Notes under the pieces: model-generated | Told to the model about the DNA's origin: nothing | Seen by the model: only the letters and a program-made list of their open reading frames with translations | Database searches by the model: none | Translations under genes and position numbers: made by a program | Shown here: piece after piece, positions 35,564 through 42,639 of the stretch | Position numbering within the stretch: position 1 is the stretch's first letter | Layout: each line of letters begins with the position of its first letter | Origin: Rhodanobacteraceae bacterium ZG21-1 | GTDB taxonomy: Bacteria; Pseudomonadota; Gammaproteobacteria; Xanthomonadales; Rhodanobacteraceae | DNA: 64,000 nt | Direction of reading: 5' to 3' | Assembly (NCBI GenBank): GCA_021390615.1 | Contig: JAJEJU010000025.1 | Location: forward strand, 1,798,001 to 1,862,000

Positions 35564-36025
35564 ATGACCACCGCCCCCTCGGCCGAACGCCACCTCGAGC
35601 CCACCCAGGCTTCGGGCCGCGCCTTCGTGACGCGCCAGCTGGCCGGCCCCGTGACCATGCTCAACCTGCTGCGCTTCCGCGACGTCGCCGACTATTCGGC
35701 GAACCCGGCGCTGGCGCCGCCGACGCCGATCAGCGGTGCCGCCGCGTTCCAGCGCTATATCGAGCACACCCTGCCCTATCTGCGCGAAAGCGGCGGCGAG
35801 CTGCTCTACCTGGGCAGTGGCGGGCCATTCCTGATCGGCCCGGCGGAGGAGCGCTGGGACATGGCGATGCTGGTGCGCCAGCACAGCGTCGAGTCCTTCC
35901 TGGCCTTCGCCGCGCACGAGGCCTACCTGGCCGGGATCGGCCACCGCACCGCAGCCCTCGAGGATGCGCGCCTGCTGCCGCTGGTCGAGCTGGCGCTGCC
36001 GGCATCGGCGGAGTTCGCGCCATGA
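35564..36025 (+). CDS. DUF1330-like dimeric alpha-beta barrel protein
   Basis: A 153-residue soluble protein. GPVTMLNLLRFRDVADYSAN and FQRYIEHTLPYLRESGGELL followed by RWDMAMLVRQHSVESFLAFA match the layout of DUF1330/dimeric alpha-beta barrel proteins (strand, helix, strand, with RF-R and Y-x-x-x conserved positions). The C-terminal 25 residues are Ala/Leu-rich. It is the first of three genes that overlap or abut (ATGA, then TGATG), so the unit is co-translated. The biochemical role of the family is not defined. The shared element about 60-95 bases upstream drives the operon. Confidence 0.65.
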   Translation: MTTAPSAERHLEPTQASGRAFVTRQLAGPVTMLNLLRFRDVADYSANPALAPPTPISGAAAFQRYIEHTLPYLRESGGELLYLGSGGPFLIGPAEERWDMAMLVRQHSVESFLAFAAHEAYLAGIGHRTAALEDARLLPLVELALPASAEFAP

Positions 36026-36408
36026 ATCCGCCGACCGCCGTTGCTGCACCGGCGTCGGAACGCGCGCCAGCGCGCCCGGTGCGCCTGCTGCCGCGTCACT
36101 GGGCCTGGCTGGCCGCACAGCCGCGCAGCGCGGACGCCAGCCTGCGCCAACTGGTCGAGGATGCCTGTCGCGACGTCGACGGCCGTTACCGCCGCCGCGC
36201 CGCGCGCGATGCGTGCTACACGCTGATGCGCGACCTGGCCGGCGATCGACCCGGCTTCGAGGAAGCCGTGCGCGCCCTGTATGCCGGCCACGTCGCGGCC
36301 TTCGCGCAGTGCATCGCCGGCTGGCCCGCGGACGTGCGTGCATCTGTCGGCACGCTGGCGGCAGCGGCCTGGCCGACCGCTTCAAGCGCCGATGCGGAGC
36401 GCGCGTGA
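36022..36408 (+). CDS. Short protein with DUF2239 C-terminal domain only
   Basis: A 128-residue protein whose body (RLLPRHWAWLAAQPRSADAS, then LRQLVEDACRDVD and IAGWPADVRASVGTLAAAAW) is clearly paralogous to the C-terminal half of the DUF2239 gene at 41135-41743 (LLPRHWDWLGEQPGGASAAL). It lacks the N-terminal ~95-residue half of that protein. The strand-then-helix start (LLPRHWxWL, then ALRxLVEEA) looks like a ribbon-helix-helix DNA-binding unit, which suggests regulation, but that is inference. It overlaps the preceding gene by four bases (ATGA). Confidence 0.7.
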   Translation: MNPPTAVAAPASERAPARPVRLLPRHWAWLAAQPRSADASLRQLVEDACRDVDGRYRRRAARDACYTLMRDLAGDRPGFEEAVRALYAGHVAAFAQCIAGWPADVRASVGTLAAAAWPTASSADAERA

Positions 36409-36758
36409 TGGATCGCGCCAGCCGCAAGCAGCATCTGCGCGACTACAAGAACACGCCGCCCGCGCGAGGCGTCTTCGCCATCCGCAACCTGGTCAACGGC
36501 CGTCTGTTGATCGGCTCCAGTGAACATCTCCCCGGCAGCTTGAATCGCCATCGCACCGAACTTCGGCTGGGCACGCACCGCTGCAAGGCGCTGCAGCAGG
36601 ACTGGCAGACGCATGGCGAAGCGCAGTTCGCCTTCGAGGTGCTGGAACAGCTGCGCGAGCGCGCGGAACCGGGCTACGACTACGCGGCCGAGCTGGCCGC
36701 GCGGCTGGCGTTCTGGCAGTCCGAGCGACTTCGCAGCGACGCAGTCAGCTATCGGTAG
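36408..36758 (+). CDS. GIY-YIG nuclease-family protein
   Basis: A 116-residue protein resembling small GIY-YIG nucleases. ARGVFAIRNLVNGRLLIGSS holds the motif as G-V-F ... L-I-G, LNRHRTELRLGTHRCKALQQ provides the conserved Arg and the H-N/C-x-x-LQxDW segment, and QFAFEVLEQL holds the conserved Glu. Variation of GIY to GVF and YIG to LIG is tolerated in the family, but catalysis is not assured. It abuts the DUF2239-like gene (TGATG overlap), so it belongs to the same three-gene operon. What a nuclease does beside these proteins is unknown. Confidence 0.78.
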   Translation: MDRASRKQHLRDYKNTPPARGVFAIRNLVNGRLLIGSSEHLPGSLNRHRTELRLGTHRCKALQQDWQTHGEAQFAFEVLEQLRERAEPGYDYAAELAARLAFWQSERLRSDAVSYR

Positions 36759-36957
36759 TCGACCGCGCCGGCGCGTCGATCGCTAGTCGAGCGGCGGTGC
36801 ACTGCCCGACGCCGGTCGGCGATATGAGGAAAGCGCCAGGATTTTCCGTCGGCCTCCGTGCAGGCATTCCCGCGACCTGCGGGTTCGCCAGATAGATCAG
36901 CACCGGCACCCTGCTGCGCTGGTCGACAGGCCTGGCCATGTCGCGCCGAAAGCCGGC

Positions 36958-38127
36958 TCAACGGTCCGGAAACTGCACCACGATATCGTTCAGCGGCATC
37001 GCTGCCGTGCGCTGTTCGATGCCGGCAGGCTTCCACGGCTCGCCCTGTCCGAACACCTGCGATTCGGTCTCTGGGCCCAGCGCACCGAAATGCTCGAACA
37101 CATAAGGCGTACCTTCCGATCCTTCGAAGCTTGCCGCGTTGGACAGCTGGAAGTGCAGATGCGGCGCGGCCGAATTGCCCGATTGGCCCAGCCGCGCCAG
37201 CACCTCGCCCTTATGCACGTGGTCGCCAGGTTTCACCTTCACGCTGCCGCGCTGCAGATGCGCATAGCTGGCGAACACGCCCGGCTCGATTTCCAGCACC
37301 ACGTAGTTGCCGAACAGGCCATCCGCAGTGAGCGACGTCGGTTCGGGCTGCGGACTGAGCGGCTGATGCTCCGGCTCGCCGTCGCGCACCTTGCGCACCA
37401 CCCCGTCGGCCACCGCCAGCACGTCCGCGCCGTAACCCACCCAGTCGGCATAGCTGGAATGCTGGATGTCCTTGACCCCCGGCCGCATCGCGTGCCCCTG
37501 CGCATCGAGGCCGACCAGATCTAGCGCATAGCGCTGCGGAATGGTCAGCGCCCCGTTCACCGCGACCAGGCTGCCCCAATGATGCGACTGCGACGCACCC
37601 GGCCCTTCATGGGCCCACCAGCGACCGCCGCGCAGCGGCTCGCCAAGCGTCGGCGTCTTGTCGGAACGCACCGGCACCACGGCGCCGTCGAGCAGGCTGG
37701 CGACCTGCTTGTCGTCGATGAAGGCCATGCGGTGGCGCAGGCTGTGTGGCATCGGCGCGCCGGCTGGGAGAGTGATCCAGACGAAGAAAATTTTGCGCTT
37801 GCCCGGGGCGATGGCTACCGGGGCATCCGGGGTCGACGTCGGCCCGATCGCCCGGCTCAGGTCCTGCGCGCTCAGGTCGAGCAGCGGGGTGCTGCTGGCG
37901 TCGCCGAAGACTTTCAGGCCTTGCGGCTTCATCGCGCCGCCGTCGCCGTAGAAGTTGGTGACGTAGAACTCATAGGCCAGATGGGTCAGGCCGTCGCTGC
38001 CCGCGAACGGCGTGGGCGCGAACGGCACGCGCGCCTCGACCGGCGCCAGCGCCTCTTGCGCGCCGAGCGGTGAAACGCCGCAGGCAGCCAGCAGCAGCCC
38101 TGCCACGAACCTCTTGAGACACATCAT
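36958..38127 (-). CDS. Secreted M23-family metallopeptidase
   Basis: A 389-residue secreted protein (signal peptide MMCLKRFVAGLLLAACGVSP up to LGAQ). A ~190-residue N-terminal domain with no recognised family precedes the M23/LytM peptidase from about residue 230: GYGADVLAVADGVVRKVRDG, YVVLEIEPGVFASYAHLQRG with an active-site His, VHKGEVLARLGQSGN and PHLHFQL with the HxH zinc ligand. Such enzymes cut peptidoglycan cross-links or secreted proteins. The start has GGGGGAAAGC upstream and two adjacent ATGs. The fold is well supported; the substrate is open. Confidence 0.88.
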   Translation of the reverse strand: MMCLKRFVAGLLLAACGVSPLGAQEALAPVEARVPFAPTPFAGSDGLTHLAYEFYVTNFYGDGGAMKPQGLKVFGDASSTPLLDLSAQDLSRAIGPTSTPDAPVAIAPGKRKIFFVWITLPAGAPMPHSLRHRMAFIDDKQVASLLDGAVVPVRSDKTPTLGEPLRGGRWWAHEGPGASQSHHWGSLVAVNGALTIPQRYALDLVGLDAQGHAMRPGVKDIQHSSYADWVGYGADVLAVADGVVRKVRDGEPEHQPLSPQPEPTSLTADGLFGNYVVLEIEPGVFASYAHLQRGSVKVKPGDHVHKGEVLARLGQSGNSAAPHLHFQLSNAASFEGSEGTPYVFEHFGALGPETESQVFGQGEPWKPAGIEQRTAAMPLNDIVVQFPDR

Positions 38128-38388
38128 GCTTTCCCCCTGCGGATGACTTGCCGCTGCGCCACACCCGGACTCGACCAGGTAGGCCATCGCTCGCCCGCAT
38201 GGTCTACCGTACGCGATCCCCGAGCCGGGCGATGCCACGCCCGGCATGCGCGCATCGACGACCGAGCGGGTCATCGCGCGCGACGCGCACGCCTGTCCAG
38301 CCCATTCGGCTCATTGGAACACGAATACCGGCGACGTGGCGGCCACGGCGACCGTCAAGACGACTCGACAGCCTGTGCCACCGAATAC
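38128..38388. other. Intergenic, no gene seen
   Basis: This spans the upstream region of the M23 peptidase gene and the leading flank of the MATE remnant. Taken together with 38389-38652 it forms 525 bases without an intact gene. Nothing else stands out. Confidence 0.4.
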
Positions 38389-38575
38389 TCGGCATCTGCT
38401 GCGGGCAGGCTTGCTGCGGCGGATGCTCACGCGGCATCAGCCGCCTCAGCGGTAGTAACTCACCGCAAGCAACATCGACACCCGCGAACCAAGCAGGAAG
38501 TCCTGCTAGATCGCAGCCGCGCCAGCGCCTGCTTGAACATCAGTGCGAAATCTCTGCTTGAACATCAGCGCAAGC
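38389..38575 (-). pseudogene. Decayed copy of the 3' end of the MATE exporter gene
   Basis: About 160 bases align, with many substitutions, to 39665-39828 inside the intact MATE gene on the same strand: shared words include CTGCTGCGGG, CAGCGGTAGTA, ACATCGACAC and CTGCTTGAACATCAG. A second copy of the last word (38554-38570) suggests a small internal duplication. No reading frame survives. It corresponds to roughly the last 55-75 codons of MATE and lies just across the bestrophin gene from the intact copy. Confidence 0.75.
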
Positions 38576-38652
38576 CGCCGCGCGCTCTGCCGCAGCTTCG
38601 GCAGCGGCCGCTGCGGTAAAGTGCTGCCCCTGCCAGTCAGGGTCCGCGCCGC

Positions 38653-39573
38653 ATGATCGTCCATCCCACCTCCCGCCCGCTCGGCCTGATGCTGTTCACC
38701 CTGAAAGGGTCGATCGTGCCGGTGATCTGGAAGCGCGTGCTGACCATGGTGCTGCTGGCCGTGGCGGTGGTGGCGGCGGCGCATCGGCTGCCGGCGATCG
38801 CCACCGAACTGAACGCGACCACGCCTGCGCTGATGGGGCTGACCCTGGCGATCTTCCTCGGTTTCCGCAACAGCGTGGCCTACGAGCGCTGGTGGGAAGC
38901 GCGCACGCTGTGGGGCGAGCTGCTGATCGTGCTGCGCAATCTCGCACGGCAGACGCTGAGCCTGACCGATGGCCTTGAACCGCCCGCGCAACGGGCGCTG
39001 GTGCATCGGCTGATCGCCTACGCGCATGCGCTGCGTCATCTGCTGCGCGGCAGCGACGCCGCAGCCGATCTGCGCCGCTGGCTGCCGGCAGACGAGGCGG
39101 CGCTGCTCGCGCAGCAGCGGAATCCGCCGAACGCCCTGCTGGGCCAGCTTGGCCTCGCTTATGCGCAGCTGCGCCGGCAAGGCCGGCTGGACAGCATCCT
39201 GCTGGCCGACATCGATGCGCAGCTCACCCGCCTGTCCTATGTGCTGGGCGGCTGCGAACGCATCCGCGGCACGCCGATCCCGTTCGCCTACCTGTTGCTG
39301 TTGCACCGCACGGTCTACGTGTACTGCCTGATGCTGCCGTTCTCGCTGGTCGGCACCCTGGGCTGGATGACGCCGGTGATGGTCGGCGTGCTGGCCTATA
39401 CCTTCTTCGGCCTCGACGCCCTGGGCGAGCAGATCGAGGACCCGTTCGACCGGCTGCCCAACGACCTGGCGCTGGACAGCCTGTGCCGCACCATCGAGAT
39501 CAGCCTGGGCGAACTGCTGGGCGACCCGGAACTGCCCGAGCCGCTGAAGCCGCAGGACGGCGTGCTGCTCTGA
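38653..39573 (+). CDS. Bestrophin-family membrane protein
   Basis: A 306-residue member of the bacterial bestrophin (UPF0187) family of anion channels. It shows LGLMLFTLKGSIVPVIWKRV, TLAIFLGFRNSVAYERWWEA with the signature F-R-N/N-x-x-Y-x-RWWEAR block, LVGTLGWMTPVMVGVLAYTF and EQIEDPFDRLPNDLALDSLC, the cytoplasmic acidic motif. Four membrane helices are expected, with a pentameric assembly in relatives. It converges with the MATE gene (31 bases between stops). It may balance chloride or other anions; the ion preference is not visible in the sequence. Confidence 0.9.
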   Translation: MIVHPTSRPLGLMLFTLKGSIVPVIWKRVLTMVLLAVAVVAAAHRLPAIATELNATTPALMGLTLAIFLGFRNSVAYERWWEARTLWGELLIVLRNLARQTLSLTDGLEPPAQRALVHRLIAYAHALRHLLRGSDAAADLRRWLPADEAALLAQQRNPPNALLGQLGLAYAQLRRQGRLDSILLADIDAQLTRLSYVLGGCERIRGTPIPFAYLLLLHRTVYVYCLMLPFSLVGTLGWMTPVMVGVLAYTFFGLDALGEQIEDPFDRLPNDLALDSLCRTIEISLGELLGDPELPEPLKPQDGVLL

Positions 39574-39603
39574 GTCTGGCGTCCGCGCTCAGGACACCTG
39601 GGC

Positions 39604-41064
39604 TCAGGACGCCTCGACCGCCGCTGCCTCCGCCACCGGGCTGGCCGGCACGCCCTGGCCGGTGCTCGGCGCCTGCTGCGGGTCGGCCTGCTGCGACAGC
39701 ATGCGCGCGCGGCGCCAGCCGCCCCAGCGGTAGTAGCCCATCGCCAGCAGCATCGACACCAGCGAACCCAGCGGGAAGCTCCACCAGATCGCATCCGCGC
39801 CCAGCGTCTGCTTGAACATCAGCGCGAACGGCGGCCGGATCAGCCACATCGAGATCAGCAGCATGATCAGCGGCGGCCACACCGCGCCGGTCGAGCGCAC
39901 CACGCCGAACAGCACGAAGGTGGCGCCGAAGAACAGGAACGACCAGATCGCGATCACGTTGAGGTGGGTGCCCAGCTGGATCGCTTCGCCGTCGCCGGGC
40001 AGGAACAGGCCGAGCGCGGCGCGGTTGAACAGATAGACCAGGCCGATCAGCGCGCCGCCCATCAGGAAGTTGTAGGCCATGCCGGCGCGGGCGATGCGGC
40101 TGACCCGATCCCAGCGGCGCGCGCCCACGTTCTGCGCGGCCATCGAGGACACCGCCGCGCCGATCGCCATCGCCGGCATCTGCACGTAGGTCCACAGCTG
40201 GCTGGCGGCGCCGTAGGCGGCGACTGTCTGCGAGCCGTAGCCGTTCACCAGCCGCATCATCAGCATCGCCGAGCTGGAGATCACGATCATCTGCAGGCCC
40301 ATCGGCAGGCCCTTGAACACCAGCGAGCGCAGCAGCTGCAGGTCCGGCCGCAGGTAGCCCAGCTCGGCGCCGGTGAGGCGCAGGAAGTGCTTGCGCCGGT
40401 AGAGGGTTACCAACAGCGCGCCCACCGACACGATCTGCGCGATCAAGGTGGCGGCCGCCGAACCGGCGACGCCCAGCTTCGGCAGCGGCCCGACGCCGAA
40501 GATCAGCAGCGGGTTGAGCCCGGCGTCCAGCACCACCGACAGCGCCATGAACAACAGCGGGGTCTTGGAGTCGCCGGCGCCACGCAGGGTCATCATCAGG
40601 AAGTTGAAGAAGTACATCGCCGGCATCGCGATGAAGATCACGTGCAGGTAGGGCAGCGCGTAGGGCAAGGCGTCCGCTGGCGTGCCGAGCACGCCCAGGA
40701 TCCATGGCGTACCCAGGTAGCCGAGCACCGCCACCAGCACCGACAGCATCACGAAGAAGCCGACGCCGGTGCCGACCACGCGCTTGGCTTCCTCGATGTT
40801 GCGCGCGCCCAGGCTCTGCCCGACCAGGATGGTGCTGGCCATGCTGACACCGAACACCAGGCTGAGCAGCAGGAAGATGATCAGCGTGGCATTGCTGCCG
40901 GCGCTGAGCGCGGCTTCGCCCAGGTAGTGGCCGATCCACATCGCGTTGACCGAGGCGTTCAAGGACTGCAGCACGGTGCTGCCGAGGATCGGCAGGGCGA
41001 ACAGCAGCAAGGTGCGGGCGATCGGCCCTTCGATCAGCGAGGCTTGGTTTCTGGACGGTGACAT
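39604..41064 (-). CDS. MATE-family efflux transporter
   Basis: A 486-residue MATE exporter with twelve predicted helices. N-terminal EGPIARTLLLFALPILGSTV, a middle NPLLIFGVGPLPKLGVAGSA and QMPAMAIGAAVSSMAAQNVG match family landmarks; the proline-rich VLGTPADALPYALPYLHVIF loop is typical. These antiporters use Na+ or H+ to extrude cationic drugs or metabolites. The C-terminal end (QQADPQQAPSTGQGVPASPV) is a soluble tail. The upstream region is 70 bases from the DUF2239 gene, which reads in the same direction. A decayed copy of its 3' end lies at 38389. Confidence 0.92.
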   Translation of the reverse strand: MSPSRNQASLIEGPIARTLLLFALPILGSTVLQSLNASVNAMWIGHYLGEAALSAGSNATLIIFLLLSLVFGVSMASTILVGQSLGARNIEEAKRVVGTGVGFFVMLSVLVAVLGYLGTPWILGVLGTPADALPYALPYLHVIFIAMPAMYFFNFLMMTLRGAGDSKTPLLFMALSVVLDAGLNPLLIFGVGPLPKLGVAGSAAATLIAQIVSVGALLVTLYRRKHFLRLTGAELGYLRPDLQLLRSLVFKGLPMGLQMIVISSSAMLMMRLVNGYGSQTVAAYGAASQLWTYVQMPAMAIGAAVSSMAAQNVGARRWDRVSRIARAGMAYNFLMGGALIGLVYLFNRAALGLFLPGDGEAIQLGTHLNVIAIWSFLFFGATFVLFGVVRSTGAVWPPLIMLLISMWLIRPPFALMFKQTLGADAIWWSFPLGSLVSMLLAMGYYRWGGWRRARMLSQQADPQQAPSTGQGVPASPVAEAAAVEAS

Positions 41065-41134
41065 GGTGGCGGGATTCCAGGGTGGAACAACGCGACGCGA
41101 ACGCGCCGACGGTGAAAACTGAGAACGGACCGGC

Positions 41135-41743
41135 TCAGGCCTGCGCGGCGGCTTCCGCGTCGTCCCAGGCGATGGCCGCCAGCTTGCGCAGATGATCGCG
41201 CAAATCCTTGGGCCAGGTCTTGATATGCGCGGCGAAGCGCTTGGGCTCGCGGCGCCAGAAAGCGCGCGAGGCTTCTTCGTAGCCCGACAGGTTGCCCGCC
41301 AGCGTGCGCATCTGCCGATCCAGCGCCTCGCCGGAGCGGCGTGCGCGATCCTTGGCCTGGCTGCTGCGCGAGGCCTCCTCGACCAGCCGGCGCAGCGCCG
41401 CCGAGGCGCCGCCGGGCTGCTCGCCCAGCCAGTCCCAGTGACGCGGCAACAAGGTGACTTCGCGCGCGACCACGCCGAGACGCGGCCGGCCCGGGCCGCG
41501 CGGCGCCGGCTGCGCGCCCTGCAGACGCGCCAGCACCTTGGCCGGCGTGCCGCGGAAATCCACTTCGACGGTATGTCCGTTGCGGTCGTCGAAGATCAGC
41601 ACCGGACCGGTCGCGCCCGCATCCAGCGCATGCTTGCAGGCCAGCGCCACCTCGGCCAGGGTGCCGGATGCGATCAGCCGGTGGCCGTCGAACGCGGTGA
41701 CGTTCACTGCTTTTTCGGCCTCGACTTCGCTGCTGTCGCTCAT
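41135..41743 (-). CDS. DUF2239-family protein (two-domain)
   Basis: A 202-residue protein. The N-terminal half (TAFDGHRLIASGTLAEVALA, then ATGPVLIFDDRNGHTVEVDF and RGTPAKVLARL) and the C-terminal half (VAREVTLLPRHWDWLGEQPG, then GASAALRRLVEEASRSS and IKTWPKDLRDHLRKLAAIAW) are typical of DUF2239, a family of unknown function. A flexible Pro/Gly linker joins them. ATG 41743 has AGGATCGAAG upstream; the frame is open to 41803, which would start inside the conserved upstream element. The C-terminal half resembles ribbon-helix-helix DNA-binding proteins by pattern. Its promoter-side element is nearly identical to that of the three-gene locus at 35.5 kb. Confidence 0.75.
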   Translation of the reverse strand: MSDSSEVEAEKAVNVTAFDGHRLIASGTLAEVALACKHALDAGATGPVLIFDDRNGHTVEVDFRGTPAKVLARLQGAQPAPRGPGRPRLGVVAREVTLLPRHWDWLGEQPGGASAALRRLVEEASRSSQAKDRARRSGEALDRQMRTLAGNLSGYEEASRAFWRREPKRFAAHIKTWPKDLRDHLRKLAAIAWDDAEAAAQA

Positions 41744-41796
41744 CTTCGATCCTGGGTTCGATGCATCTCGCCGGCGCGGCGGCTGCGAAATTCTAT

Positions 41797-41835
41797 CCTG
41801 CATAAATTACCCAAGCAATACACCCGGGTAAATTC
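41797..41835 (-). promoter_or_regulatory. Shared upstream element, locus 2 (DUF2239 gene)
   Basis: On the minus strand: GAATTTACCCGGGTGTATTG then CTTGGGTAATTTATGCAGG. It matches the element at 35465-35506 in ACCCGGGT, TATTGCT and GGGTAAT, with one base different and one-base spacing change. Its distance to the start codon (~55-90 bases) is also alike. Confidence 0.6.
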
Positions 41836-41967
41836 AAGAAAATGAGCAAGTGCGCGCTGACGGAAATCGCTGGCCGGGATGCTCGGGCAGGCCTTGCTGC
41901 GCGCCTGCGGGAACGCATTGTTCATCGCAGGCGACATGCCGTTTTCACCTCGCCGTGATGATTTTAA

Positions 41968-41983
41968 TGTACCATACGGTACA
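41968..41983 (+). promoter_or_regulatory. Palindromic operator upstream of the PagL-like gene
   Basis: TGTACCATACGGTACA, with perfectly matched 6-bp arms TGTACC and GGTACA around ATAC, lies 27 bases before the start. This layout is common for TetR/AcrR-type repressors. No such gene is in the window. Confidence 0.6.
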
Positions 41984-42010
41984 CAAATGTTCCTTCCCCA
42001 GGGATCCCCC

Positions 42011-42541
42011 ATGTCACCCACATCCTCATGGCGGCGCAAGCTCGCCGCTTCCGCATTGCTGATGCTGCCGGCGCTGCCCGCCGCGGCCACCGAGCTCGAC
42101 CTCGAAGTCGGGCGCAGTTACATGGACAGCCACGCCGCGACGACGGCCTTCGTCGAAGGCGTGTTCGACGAACACCAGATCGGCAGCAGCCGTTTCAGCT
42201 GGTCGCCCGACGTCTCGCTCGGCTGGATCAACGGCCGCGACATCGATCGCTACCGCAAGGACGACCCCAGCACCAAGGACGACATCTGGCTGGTCGCCGG
42301 CGGCGCCCGCTTCCACTACGGCGATGCCGACGACTGGTATCACTCGCTGTTCTTCAGCTTCCAGGGCGCCGCACATACCGGCCACACCCAGGCACTGAGC
42401 AGCACCGGCGAATTCGTCAGCACGCTCGGCTGGCAGGGACGCCGCTTCAACGTGCAGATCCGGCACATCTCGAACGGCGGCCTGCACAATCCGAACCGCG
42501 GCGAGACCATGGCCCTGGTCGGCGTCGCCTTCGGCGGCTGA
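42011..42541 (+). CDS. pagL: Lipid A 3-O-deacylase (PagL-like)
   Basis: A 176-residue outer-membrane protein resembling PagL, which removes the 3-O-acyl chain from lipid A. The N-terminal signal is MSPTSSWRRKLAASALLMLP with AAA before the mature chain. The catalytic landmarks appear at the end: QIRHISNGGLHNPNRGETMA, containing the His-x-Ser pair and Glu of the triad, followed by the barrel-closing VGVAFGG. ATG 42011 has AGGGATC upstream; longer frames start in the operator region. The length suits a small eight-strand barrel. The motif match is strong even though the family varies widely. Confidence 0.82.
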   Translation: MSPTSSWRRKLAASALLMLPALPAAATELDLEVGRSYMDSHAATTAFVEGVFDEHQIGSSRFSWSPDVSLGWINGRDIDRYRKDDPSTKDDIWLVAGGARFHYGDADDWYHSLFFSFQGAAHTGHTQALSSTGEFVSTLGWQGRRFNVQIRHISNGGLHNPNRGETMALVGVAFGG

Positions 42542-42561
42542 CAAACCGCTTCAGCTTGTCC

Positions 42562-42597
42562 AAAAAACCACGGCCCCGAACGGGGCCGTGGTTTTTT
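42562..42597. terminator. Bidirectional rho-independent terminator
   Basis: AAAAAACCACGGCCCC (42562-42577) and its exact complement GGGGCCGTGGTTTTTT (42582-42597) around GAAC. The A/T tails make it work for the PagL-like gene on the plus strand and for emrB on the minus strand. Confidence 0.95.
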
Positions 42598-42639
42598 GCG
42601 TAAGCGCCGTCCGAAAACGCCGCGCCTGCAAGCGGTTCT

